In this document: positions 1 to 7,146 of the stretch, piece after piece | How positions within the stretch are numbered: the stretch's first letter is position 1 | Layout of the letters: every line of letters starts with the position of its first letter | DNA from: F23-B02 sp963625655 | GTDB taxonomy: Bacteria > Bacillota > Clostridia > Oscillospirales > Oscillospiraceae | Assembly: GCA_963625655.1 (NCBI GenBank) | Contig: CAVFTS010000024.1 | Location: 1-28,094 of the forward strand | Direction of reading: 5' to 3' | DNA length: 28,094 nucleotides | The notes under the pieces: generated by a model | Told to the model about the DNA's origin: nothing | What the model saw: only the letters and a program-made list of their open reading frames with translations | Database searches by the model: none | Made by a program: the position numbers and the translations under genes

Positions 1-183
1 CAAATGATAAAAATGTTCTTGCAATGCGATTGCTTTCATGCCGATCGCAACCTGCCAAATTCTTTTACCATATCGGCAAACATGATATGTCAGCACGGTT
101 GACGCAGTTGTGCATAAGCATTATCGTCATATTATAGTATTAAACTTCTTTGTTATATTCTTACTCTTACGTGCGAAAGCAAA

Positions 184-236
184 AGACCGTCACGACGCTG
201 AGCACAAGCATCAGTTCGTTGACGGTCTGTATTTTT
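184..236 (+). terminator. Terminator-like hairpin, possibly the end of a small RNA
   Basis: The arms AGACCGTCA (184-192) and TGACGGTCT (220-228) pair over 9 bp, with inner pairs CGA/TCG and CTGA/TCAG. The stem is followed by TGTATTTTTG. This is the form of an intrinsic terminator for plus-strand transcription. No gene ends just before it inside the window, so it may close a transcript that starts to the left, or a short noncoding RNA. Confidence 0.5.
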
Positions 237-296
237 GAATATGTGATTTGGCGTCAGTACTATTTTATTAAATCCCTTATGAACATCCGCACCAGT

Positions 297-325
297 AAAA
301 ACCTCCGGCTTTGCCGGAGGTTTTT
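297..325 (-). terminator. Intrinsic terminator of the pyrG-nadE transcript
   Basis: A compact hairpin with arms ACCTCCGGC and GCCGGAGGT is flanked by AAAA on one side and TTTTT on the other, so it can terminate from either strand. It lies directly after the nadE stop codon. Confidence 0.85.
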
Positions 326-327
326 GA

Positions 328-1053
328 TTATGCGAATGTCTTTATTCCCTCAAGCTTGTGGAGACTGCGGGAATGCATCTTCTCTATCAGCTTTTCGGAA
401 TCGGGATCGGTCTTGCCGGTCAGCAGATACTCGTCAAGCTTTGCGTAGCTCAGTCCCATTTCGCTCTCGTCGATCTGCCCGTCAAACAGACCTGCCGAGG
501 GCGCTTTTTCGATTATGCACTCCGGCGCTTTGAGATAGCGCAGGAACTCGAATATCTCCTTCACGGTGAGATCGGAGATGGGATTAAAGTCGTGCGCACC
601 GTCGCCCCACTTGGTGAAGTAGCCGACATACGCCTCGCTGCGATTTCCCGTGCCCGCCACAAGGCGCCGCTCCGCCGCTGCGACCGCATACAGCGTCATC
701 ATTCTGAGCCTCGGCGCAATGTTCGAGAGCGCAGCCGTGTTAAGCTCGGATGCCTCGGATATCTGCCCGACGGCCGCCTCCTTCACGGGGCTGAGATCGA
801 CACGCCGGGTCTCTATGGCGTAACGCTCGGCAACGGTCATAGCATCTGCGGTGTCCATTCCGTAGTTGCGCTTGCTCGTGCATGGCATGATAATGCCGAC
901 CGTGTTGTCGCACGCCGCTTTGCATAGAATGCCAACAAGCGCCGAATCCTTACCGCCGCTGTTGCCGTAAACGATGCCATTCATACCGCTTTTTAAAACA
1001 AGCCCTTTTATGAAAGCCACTCTGTTTTCAAATTCCTTTTCGTAGTCACGCAT
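328..1053 (-). CDS. nadE: NAD+ synthase, ammonia-dependent type
   Basis: This enzyme amidates nicotinic acid adenine dinucleotide to NAD+ using ATP, the last step of NAD synthesis. The 241-residue protein is an N-type ATP pyrophosphatase: the P-loop SGGKDS lies at residues 32-37, and later motifs GTGNRSEAYVGYFTKWGDGAHDFNPI and PSAGLFDGQIDESEMG-like stretches are typical of the family. There is no nitrilase-type glutaminase domain, so it should use free ammonia or an ammonia source in trans. Its start overlaps the end of pyrG by 8 bases, so the two are translationally coupled. It ends at a strong terminator. Placement beside glutamine and asparagine synthesis genes fits a shared demand for amide nitrogen. 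Identity is secure; ammonia dependence is inferred from domain content. Confidence 0.95.
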   Translation of the reverse strand: MRDYEKEFENRVAFIKGLVLKSGMNGIVYGNSGGKDSALVGILCKAACDNTVGIIMPCTSKRNYGMDTADAMTVAERYAIETRRVDLSPVKEAAVGQISEASELNTAALSNIAPRLRMMTLYAVAAAERRLVAGTGNRSEAYVGYFTKWGDGAHDFNPISDLTVKEIFEFLRYLKAPECIIEKAPSAGLFDGQIDESEMGLSYAKLDEYLLTGKTDPDSEKLIEKMHSRSLHKLEGIKTFA

Positions 1054-2656
1054 TTTCGCTCCTCCTTTTCGCTGCCGCTATGAATCCGCAAAACAGCGGA
1101 TGCGGTCTGTTCGGACGGCTTCCGAATTCCGGGTGGAACTGCACTCCGACGTAGAAGTCACGGTCACTAAGCTCTACCGTTTCGACAAGTCTGCCGTCGG
1201 GCGAGGTGCCGCTGAAGCACAGCCCCGATTTTTCGAGAAGCTCCTTGTACTCGTTATTGAACTCGTAGCGGTGTCTGTGGCGCTCCGAAATCAGCTCGCT
1301 GCCGTAGCATCTTTCCATCGTTGTGCCCAGCACGATCTTGCAATGGTATGCGCCGAGACGTAGGGTGCCGCCTTTATTTATTTTGTCACTTTGACCCGGC
1401 ATAAAATCAATGACCTTATGCTTGCACAGCTCGTCAAATTCACCGGAGTTTGCGTCAGCTATTCCCGCTGCGCTGCGGGCAAATTCGATAACGGCTATCT
1501 GCATTCCGAGACAGATCCCGAAGTAGGGTACCATGTTCATTCGCGCGTATTTTGCCGCCTGTATCATGCCCTCGACACCTCTGTCTCCGAAACCGCCCGG
1601 CACAAGTATGCCGTCAAGCCCCGAAAGCACTTCGTCGGCGCTTTCGCATGTCACGGTCTCGGAGTCTATCCACTTAATATCAACGCCCACGCCTTGGCTG
1701 TAGCCTGCGTGTCTGAGCGCCTCGGCAACCGAGAGATACGCATCGTGGAGCTGAACGTACTTTCCGACTATGCCTATCGTCACCTTGCTGCTGCAAGATT
1801 TAATGCTTTGCACCATTGCCCTCCACTCCGCAAGGTCAGGCTCCGGCGCCGATATTCCGAGCTCACGGCACACAACTTCCGAGAATCTTGCCTCCTCAAG
1901 CATGAGCGGGGCTTCGTAAAGGCAGGGAACGGTTCGGTTTTCAATGACGCAGTCAGGCTTTACGTTGCAGAACAGTGCGATTTTTCTGAATATGCCTTCA
2001 TCCCGTATCGCCTCGTCGCTGCGAAGGATTATGATGTTGGGGTTTATGCCCATGCCTTGAAGCTCCTTGACGGAGTGCTGCGTGGGCTTTGATTTATGCT
2101 CGTCCGAGCCTTTGAGGTAAGGCACCAAAGTAACGTGTATAAACATGCTGTTCTCACGCCCCACCTCAAGTGATATCTGACGCACCGCCTCGATAAAGGG
2201 CTGACTTTCTATGTCACCTATCGTGCCGCCTATCTCCGTGATGATGACGTCCGCCCCGGTCTTTTTTTCAAGACGGTAGACGAAATCCTTGATCTCGTTC
2301 GTTATATGCGGTATCACCTGCACCGTGGAGCCGAGGTACTCACCCCTGCGTTCCTTGTTAAGCACGTTCCAGTAGACACGCCCCGTCGTGAGGTTTGAAT
2401 ACTGGTTCAGATTTTCGTCGATAAAGCGCTCATAGTGACCGAGGTCGAGATCCGTTTCGGCTCCGTCCTCCGTTACGAAGACCTCGCCGTGCTGATAGGG
2501 ACTCATAGTGCCGGGGTCAACGTTGATGTATGGGTCGAGCTTCTGCGCTGCGACCTTAAGGCCCCGTGCTTTTAACAGTCTGCCGAGAGACGCCGCCGTT
2601 ATACCCTTGCCGAGACCCGACACAACGCCTCCCGTTACGAAAATATACTTTGCCAT
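1046..2656 (-). CDS. pyrG: CTP synthase
   Basis: CTP synthase converts UTP to CTP with ATP, using glutamine as nitrogen donor. The N-terminal amidoligase domain starts with MAKYIFVTGGVVSGLGKG, and the C-terminal class I glutamine amidotransferase domain shows GGFGDRG, the nucleophile motif FGICLGMQ around residue 380, and FHPEFGSRP near the end. At 536 residues it has the usual family length. I chose the ATG at 2656 rather than an in-frame codon 30 bases upstream: it gives the conserved N-terminus and is preceded by GGGGGGAGG (2662-2670). A promoter and a terminator-like hairpin sit upstream, so expression is probably attenuated. It overlaps nadE by 8 bases. Confidence 0.97.
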   Translation of the reverse strand: MAKYIFVTGGVVSGLGKGITAASLGRLLKARGLKVAAQKLDPYINVDPGTMSPYQHGEVFVTEDGAETDLDLGHYERFIDENLNQYSNLTTGRVYWNVLNKERRGEYLGSTVQVIPHITNEIKDFVYRLEKKTGADVIITEIGGTIGDIESQPFIEAVRQISLEVGRENSMFIHVTLVPYLKGSDEHKSKPTQHSVKELQGMGINPNIIILRSDEAIRDEGIFRKIALFCNVKPDCVIENRTVPCLYEAPLMLEEARFSEVVCRELGISAPEPDLAEWRAMVQSIKSCSSKVTIGIVGKYVQLHDAYLSVAEALRHAGYSQGVGVDIKWIDSETVTCESADEVLSGLDGILVPGGFGDRGVEGMIQAAKYARMNMVPYFGICLGMQIAVIEFARSAAGIADANSGEFDELCKHKVIDFMPGQSDKINKGGTLRLGAYHCKIVLGTTMERCYGSELISERHRHRYEFNNEYKELLEKSGLCFSGTSPDGRLVETVELSDRDFYVGVQFHPEFGSRPNRPHPLFCGFIAAAKRRSENA

Positions 2657-2670
2657 AATAGCCTCCCCCC

Positions 2671-2715
2671 AAAAAAGAAAAGGCACCCGTCCCGATAAAT
2701 CGGACGAACGCCTTT
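2671..2715 (-). promoter_or_regulatory. Terminator hairpin in the pyrG leader (attenuator candidate)
   Basis: Read on the minus strand, AAAGGC and CGTCCGAT pair with ATCGGGACG (one bulge) and GCCTTTT, followed by TTTTCTTTTTT. The hairpin sits between a good promoter (2729-2757) and the pyrG ribosome binding site, which begins immediately after the T run, so it should reduce pyrG transcription unless overridden. It could also terminate read-through from glnA and the ANTAR gene upstream. Firmicute pyrG genes are known for CTP-sensitive attenuation by reiterative G addition at a GGGC start; I do not see such a start here. Confidence 0.7.
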
Positions 2716-2728
2716 GTTCATCTTGCTA

Positions 2729-2757
2729 AGATTACTCCCACATTTGCCGCTTGTCAA
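2729..2757 (-). promoter_or_regulatory. Sigma-A promoter of pyrG-nadE
   Basis: On the minus strand TTGACA (2752-2757) and TAATCT (2729-2734) are separated by exactly 17 bases. Transcription should begin near 2721-2722, giving a leader of about 65 bases before the pyrG ATG. Confidence 0.75.
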
Positions 2758-2769
2758 CAGAAAAAATCG

Positions 2770-3354
2770 TTATTTATAGGTTTTTATTATATCTTCGGCA
2801 GCCTGACGCCGTGTTATTCTCTTATCCATCGCCATTTTGTCGATGTATCTGTGCGCATCCTCTTCGGTCATACCGAGGCACTCGATAAGGAGCCACTTTG
2901 CCCTGTTTACTACTCGTATCTCGTTAATCTTATCCTCGACAGTCGCCTGCTTTTCCTGCACTCTCAAAAGCCTCTCCCTTACGGCGCATAGCCCCCTAAC
3001 GGTTTGCAGCACCATCTGCGAGCTTGTCGGCAGGGCTATCGCCATGGCGCCGAACTCCACAACCTCCGCATATACGTCGTCAAATACGTCGCTTTTTACA
3101 AAGAGCAGCACTCCCGTACCGCTCTCGGCACAGACGTCGGATGCAAGCGCCGTACCGAAGTCATCCGGCAGCGGAGTGTTTATAAGCAGCAGATCGTACT
3201 CTTTTTCGGCGAGCATACGCCTCGCCTGTGCGGCGCTCAGGGCACAGTCAACAGGCCAATAGTCCGAAGGCGGGAGAAGCGCTTTTGTCGCCTTGTGGAA
3301 TTTTTCCCCGCTCGAAACCGTCAACACACTGTATGTCCTGTCTCTGAATAGCAC
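2770..3354 (-). CDS. ANTAR-domain RNA-binding antiterminator with pseudo-receiver domain
   Basis: ANTAR proteins bind paired RNA hairpins in leaders and prevent terminators from forming. The C-terminal part (about residues 130-192) carries the ANTAR pattern VVNRAKWLLIECLGMTEEDA followed by a YIDKMAMDKRITRRQAA-like helix. The N-terminal 120 residues look like a response-regulator receiver, but the strand that normally ends in the phosphoacceptor Asp reads DLLLINTPLPDD, with Asn at that place, so it is probably not phosphorylated. The 194-residue length is normal. It lies 33 bases downstream of glnA with a good AGGAGGGGAG site, in the same operon. Homologues beside clostridial glutamine synthetase genes act in nitrogen control. 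The divergent glnN leader is its most likely target. Confidence 0.88.
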   Translation of the reverse strand: MLFRDRTYSVLTVSSGEKFHKATKALLPPSDYWPVDCALSAAQARRMLAEKEYDLLLINTPLPDDFGTALASDVCAESGTGVLLFVKSDVFDDVYAEVVEFGAMAIALPTSSQMVLQTVRGLCAVRERLLRVQEKQATVEDKINEIRVVNRAKWLLIECLGMTEEDAHRYIDKMAMDKRITRRQAAEDIIKTYK

Positions 3355-3387
3355 ATTCTCCCCTCCTTTCGGTCAAGTTGCCGTGAT

Positions 3388-4599
3388 TTAGCCTTCGCAG
3401 TAAGCTTTGATGATCTTCTCCGGCAGATGCAGGGACGCAAAGCCTGCGTCCTGCATACGCACTACCGCCTCGTCAAAGGACGCAGGCAGCGTCTTGTATT
3501 TTTTCAGCACCTCGCACGGTGCGGAGAAAAGATTAAAATCCGCACTTTCGGACAGCGGAAGCTCGTTTTCGATGCCGTAAAGCCCCGCATATATAAGAAG
3601 CGCAAATGCGATATACGGATTTGCGCTGGGGTCGGGTGAGCGAAGTTCCGCACGTTCCTTGCCGTTTCTTGCAGCCGGGATGCGTATGAGCTGCGACCTG
3701 TTTTCCCTCGACCAGCTCACATAGCCCGGCGCTTTCTTTGAGCCGAGGCGCTCGTATGACGCACGGCAGGGGTTTAAAAACAGCGTTATACCGGCAATTT
3801 TGTCCATGATGCCGGCAATCATATGCTCAAGGCAATCTTTACCGTCGTCGGAAACAACGGACATGTTTATGTGCAGGCCGCTGCCGGGCTCGTCCTTTAA
3901 CGGCTTCGGCGAAAAGTCGGCGCAAAGACCGTTTCTTGCGGAGATCGTCTTGACGACGGATTTGAATGTCACGGCATTGTCGGCGGCGCTCAGTGGTTCG
4001 GAATAGCGTATGTCAATCTCGTTCTGACCCGGTCCCTCCTCATGGTGGGAGCATTCGGGATGTATGCCCATCAGACTCAAAGTCTGGCAAATGTCACGGC
4101 GAACGTTCTCTCCCCTGTCGTCGGGAGCAATGTCCATATAGCCCGCACGGTCGTGCGGCATACCCGTTGAAACGCCGTTTTCGTCGAGCGTAAAAAGGTA
4201 GAATTCCATCTCCGCACCGAAATAAAAGTGCAGCCCTTTATTCTCCGCCTCGGCTATCGCACGTCGCAGGATGTGCCTTGAATCGCCCTCAAATATGCTG
4301 CCGTCGGGATAGCATATGTCGCAGAACATTCTGACCACCCTGCCGTTGTCGGAACGCCACGGCACGGCGGAAAGGGTTGCGGGATCGGGCTTTAGAAACA
4401 AATCGGATCGCACCTCGCCGCCGAAGCCCCGTATCGCCGAGGCGTCGAAGGCAACGCCGTATTTAAATGCGCTTTCAAGCTCCGAGGGCAGAATGGCAAC
4501 GTTTTTCTGCTCACCGAAAACATCGCAGAATGCGAGCCTTATAAACTTAACGTCCTCCTGCCGGACAAATTGCAGTACCTCGGATTCGCTGTATTTCAT
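3388..4599 (-). CDS. glnA: Glutamine synthetase type I, short form
   Basis: It joins glutamate and ammonia to glutamine with ATP. Recognisable motifs are AEMEFYLF (metal-binding Glu), GPGQNEID, GSGLHINMS, the NRSQLIRIP arginine region and ERAELRSPDPSANPYIAFA. I start it at the ATG at 4599, preceded by AAAGGGGAT and giving MKYSESEVLQF; in-frame codons further upstream lie within the promoter. The product is 403 residues, about 40 shorter than typical GSI-alpha enzymes, mostly because the C-terminal part after the RSPDPSANP region is abbreviated. The adenylylation-site tyrosine region of GSI-beta is absent, as expected. It heads an operon with the ANTAR gene and is divergent from a second, unrelated-length glutamine synthetase, glnN. 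Its leader is short and has no terminator hairpin. Confidence 0.93.
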   Translation of the reverse strand: MKYSESEVLQFVRQEDVKFIRLAFCDVFGEQKNVAILPSELESAFKYGVAFDASAIRGFGGEVRSDLFLKPDPATLSAVPWRSDNGRVVRMFCDICYPDGSIFEGDSRHILRRAIAEAENKGLHFYFGAEMEFYLFTLDENGVSTGMPHDRAGYMDIAPDDRGENVRRDICQTLSLMGIHPECSHHEEGPGQNEIDIRYSEPLSAADNAVTFKSVVKTISARNGLCADFSPKPLKDEPGSGLHINMSVVSDDGKDCLEHMIAGIMDKIAGITLFLNPCRASYERLGSKKAPGYVSWSRENRSQLIRIPAARNGKERAELRSPDPSANPYIAFALLIYAGLYGIENELPLSESADFNLFSAPCEVLKKYKTLPASFDEAVVRMQDAGFASLHLPEKIIKAYCEG

Positions 4600-4639
4600 G
4601 TCTGCATCCCCTTTATCGGAGTGTTTTTTAATGAAAATT

Positions 4640-4668
4640 ATAATACTTCGCTGCCGCAGTTTTGTCAA
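4640..4668 (-). promoter_or_regulatory. Sigma-A promoter of glnA
   Basis: On the minus strand TTGACA (4663-4668) and TATTAT (4640-4645) are spaced by 17 bases. Transcription should start near 4633, leaving a leader of only about 34 bases, in contrast to the hairpin-containing leader of divergent glnN. Confidence 0.8.
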
Positions 4669-4691
4669 TCCGACAAAATTTTATTCGACGC

Positions 4692-4720
4692 TTGACAAAT
4701 CCGTCACGGGGTCTTATACT
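4692..4720 (+). promoter_or_regulatory. Sigma-A promoter of glnN
   Basis: TTGACA (4692-4697) and TATACT (4715-4720) are separated by 17 bases. The expected start is about 4727. The glnA promoter lies back-to-back with it, the two -35 elements being only 23 bases apart, so a factor bound between them could affect both. Confidence 0.8.
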
Positions 4721-4727
4721 TCCCGCA

Positions 4728-4783
4728 TCGAGACAAGGACGTCCGAAGGGCAATGCCCCTTTAGCGTCCTTGTCTCCTTTTTT
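4728..4783 (+). promoter_or_regulatory. glnN leader: terminator with overlapping antiterminator hairpin (ANTAR target candidate)
   Basis: A perfect 12-bp stem, GAGACAAGGACG (4730-4741) with CGTCCTTGTCTC (4765-4776), is followed by CTTTTTTT, an intrinsic terminator lying between promoter and gene. Its 5' arm can instead form a small hairpin: TCG-A-GAC (4728-4734) with GTC-CGA (4741-4746) and the hexaloop AAGGAC (4735-4740). That loop has A at position 1 and G at position 4, the signature known for ANTAR-bound RNA. A second stem (AAGGG/CCCTT, 4746-4760) follows, but its loop CAATGC does not fit the signature. The structures exclude one another, as expected for antitermination; control by the ANTAR protein is inference. 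Confidence 0.65.
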
Positions 4784-4804
4784 ATTCTGAAAGGGTGAAG
4801 AAAA

Positions 4805-6895
4805 ATGTCAGTACCCGAAAGCTTCGGTTCAATGGTTTTTGACGACAGAGTTATGAAATCCCGTCTCCCCGGAGACGTTTACCGTGCCATGAAGCAGACG
4901 ATAAAAAAGAGCAAGCCGCTTGACCCGTCCGTTGCGGATGCGGTCGCCGCCGCAATGCGTGACTGGGCCGTTTCAAAGGGCGCAACGCACTTTACGCACT
5001 GGTTCCAGCCCATGACGGGCATCACCGCCGAAAAGCATGACGGCTTTATATCCCCCGCTCCCGACGGCGGAGTTATTATGGAGTTTTCCGGCAAGGAGCT
5101 AATAAAGGGCGAACCCGACGCATCGAGCTTCCCCTCCGGCGGCCTGCGTGCGACCTTTGAGGCAAGAGGCTACACCGCATGGGACCCCACCTCATATGCC
5201 TTTGTAAAGGGCAAGACGCTGTGCATCCCGACGGCGTTCTGCTCATACGGCGGCGAAGCGCTTGACAAAAAAACGCCGCTTCTGCGCTCTATGGAGGCGC
5301 TAAACCGTCAATCGCTTCGTATACTCAGGCTGTTCGGCAACACCGACGCCGGCTGTGTTATGTCAACCGTCGGCCCCGAACAGGAGTACTTTCTCATAGA
5401 TAAGGAGCTATACAAGCAGCGCCGTGACCTCGTTTACACGGGCAGAACGCTGTTCGGCGCAAAGCCGCCCAAGGGTCAGGAGCTTGACGACCACTATTTC
5501 GGCGCCATTAAGCCGAGAGTGGCGGCGTTTATGGACGACCTCAACAATGAGCTTTGGAGCCTCGGCATCCTTGCGAAGACCGAGCACAACGAGGTCGCAC
5601 CCTCTCAGCACGAGCTTGCGCCCATCCACACTACCGCAAACATTGCGACCGATCACAATCAGCTCACGATGGAGATAATGCAAAAGGTCGCCGATCGTCA
5701 CGGGCTTGTCTGCCTGCTGCACGAAAAGCCCTTTGCGGGTGTCAACGGATCCGGCAAGCACAATAACTGGTCGCTGTCAACGGACACCGGCATGAATCTC
5801 CTCTCTCCCGGCGACACGCCTTGGGAGAACGCACAGTTCCTCATCTTCCTTGTTGCGGTTATCAGAGCCGTCGATAAGTATCAGGACCTCCTGCGCATGA
5901 GCGTTGCCACGGCAGGCAACGACCACCGCCTCGGTGCAAATGAAGCGCCTCCCGCCGTGATCTCGATGTTCCTCGGCGACGAGCTGACGGGCATACTCGA
6001 AGCCATTGAGGAGGATCGCCCGTACAGCGCAGCCGACAAGACCATTATGAAGCTCGGCGTTCACACGCTGCCGAGGTTTGCACGGGACACCACCGACCGC
6101 AACCGTACCTCCCCATTTGCGTTTACCGGCAACAAGTTTGAATTCCGTATGCTCGGCTCCTCCAACTCCATTGCCTGTGCGAATATAATGCTTAATGCCG
6201 CAGTCGCAGACAGTCTCTCAGTCTTTGCGGACAGACTTGAGAAGGCGGAGGATTTTGATTCCGAGCTGCACGATCTCATAAAGGAGTGCTTCTCGGCACA
6301 CAAGAGGATCATCTTCAACGGCAACGGCTACAACGACGAGTGGATAAAGGAAGCGACGGAAAAGCGCGGGCTTTTAAATCTCAGGACTACCCCCGACTGC
6401 GTGTATGCGATTCTTGAGCCCAAGAACGTGCAAATGCTTATCTCACAGGGCGTTTTCTCAATGGCGGAGCTGAGGTCACGCTATGAAATCACTCTTGAAA
6501 ACTACTGCAAAACCGTGACAATCGAGGCAAACACCATGATCGAAATGGTGCGCAGAGAGATACTCCCCGCAATCGAAGCTTACGTCGGAAGCGTGGCGGA
6601 GACGGCCGCAAAGAAAAAGAGCGCAGTCCCCGACCTCGAATGCAGAAGCGAAAAGAAGCTCATAACAAAGCTCAGTGTACTTTCCGACCTCATCGACAAG
6701 AATGCCGAGGCACTGGAGGCGTCCATGGCAAAGCTTCTGACGGAGTCCGACACTTCGGTCTCGGCATTTGCGGTGCGTGACGACATTCTTCCCAAGATGG
6801 CGCAGCTTCGTGCCGTTGCGGACGAGGCGGAGACCCTGACCGCAAAGAGCTGTTGGCCCTTCCCCGGCTACGGTGAGCTGCTGTTCGGCGTATAA
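4805..6895 (+). CDS. glnN: Glutamine synthetase type III
   Basis: A GSIII enzyme, the long dodecameric glutamine synthetase common in Bacteroides, Clostridia and cyanobacteria, making glutamine from glutamate and ammonia. The 696-residue length fits the family. Family hallmarks are visible: an N-terminal stretch with GATHFTHWFQPMTG and EKHDGF, the motif EHNEVAPSQHELAPI, and NGSGKHNNWSLST in the catalytic core. The start ATG is preceded by AAAGGGTG. Its transcript begins at a consensus promoter and passes through a terminator hairpin that is probably regulated. The last codon and stop (GTATAA) overlap a perfect TATAAT that may be the -10 of the downstream asnB promoter. Having two glutamine synthetases of different types side by side suggests use under different nitrogen conditions. 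Confidence 0.97.
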   Translation: MSVPESFGSMVFDDRVMKSRLPGDVYRAMKQTIKKSKPLDPSVADAVAAAMRDWAVSKGATHFTHWFQPMTGITAEKHDGFISPAPDGGVIMEFSGKELIKGEPDASSFPSGGLRATFEARGYTAWDPTSYAFVKGKTLCIPTAFCSYGGEALDKKTPLLRSMEALNRQSLRILRLFGNTDAGCVMSTVGPEQEYFLIDKELYKQRRDLVYTGRTLFGAKPPKGQELDDHYFGAIKPRVAAFMDDLNNELWSLGILAKTEHNEVAPSQHELAPIHTTANIATDHNQLTMEIMQKVADRHGLVCLLHEKPFAGVNGSGKHNNWSLSTDTGMNLLSPGDTPWENAQFLIFLVAVIRAVDKYQDLLRMSVATAGNDHRLGANEAPPAVISMFLGDELTGILEAIEEDRPYSAADKTIMKLGVHTLPRFARDTTDRNRTSPFAFTGNKFEFRMLGSSNSIACANIMLNAAVADSLSVFADRLEKAEDFDSELHDLIKECFSAHKRIIFNGNGYNDEWIKEATEKRGLLNLRTTPDCVYAILEPKNVQMLISQGVFSMAELRSRYEITLENYCKTVTIEANTMIEMVRREILPAIEAYVGSVAETAAKKKSAVPDLECRSEKKLITKLSVLSDLIDKNAEALEASMAKLLTESDTSVSAFAVRDDILPKMAQLRAVADEAETLTAKSCWPFPGYGELLFGV

Positions 6896-6896
6896 T
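6891..6896 (+). promoter_or_regulatory. Possible -10 element for the asnB T-box leader
   Basis: A perfect TATAAT overlaps the glnN stop codon, and the T-box leader starts just after it. No good -35 hexamer lies 16-18 bases upstream, and no TG extension precedes it, so the promoter is only a candidate. asnB may otherwise depend on read-through from glnN. Confidence 0.4.
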
Positions 6897-6902
6897 TAAA
6901 AA

Positions 6903-7140
6903 TCAAAAAAGCGTTTGAGAAAAGAGAAGTAACCCTGAACTTGCTCACAGAGAGTGCGTGGCGCTGGAAATCGCACAGTAAAGCCGTGGCGAATAACACT
7001 TTTTAAGCTGCGATCCGAAAGGATTTTCCGAGTAGGTGAGACGTATGTCCTGCGTTATAGGCAGAAATGAGAACAAAGATAGGTGGCACAGCGAGCTCGG
7101 CACTTGCCCTATCGAATGCTGAAATAACTTTTCGGAGGAT
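6903..7140 (+). promoter_or_regulatory. T-box leader, asparagine-specific, upstream of asnB
   Basis: The stretch has the T-box order: an AGAGAAGTAA motif (6923-6932), the AG bulge ACAGAGAG (6947-6954), a Stem I apical loop, a specifier region containing AAC (Asn, 6995-6997), a stem III with CCGAGTAGG, and an antiterminator. In the antiterminator GATAGG (7078-7083) pairs with CCTATC (7108-7113), GCGAG (7091-7095) pairs with CTTGC (7103-7107), and the bulge is TGGCACA. TGGC complements GCCA, matching the G discriminator of tRNA-Asn. Uncharged tRNA-Asn should therefore switch on asnB. No U-run terminator follows, so the mode could be translational. Promoter and exact 5' end are not established. 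Confidence 0.88.
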
Positions 7141-7146
7141 AAATTT

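Larger units (their letters stand above)
1..327. other. Intergenic region left of nadE
   Basis: I see no convincing gene here. An open frame crossing this stretch has no ribosome binding site and runs into nadE antisense. The region is AT-rich and contains two hairpins, annotated separately: one at 184-228 followed by a T run, and the nadE terminator at 301-321. A TTGACG at 100-105 could be a -35 element but no well-spaced -10 follows it. Confidence 0.6.

Noticed and set aside
150..533. Open frame on the plus strand across the nadE terminator
   Set aside because: No ribosome binding site, low-complexity composition, and it runs antisense through the nadE 3' end and the terminator.
1391..2092. 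233-codon plus-strand frame inside pyrG
   Set aside because: Antisense to a secure pyrG gene, with no protein-like pattern or ribosome binding site.
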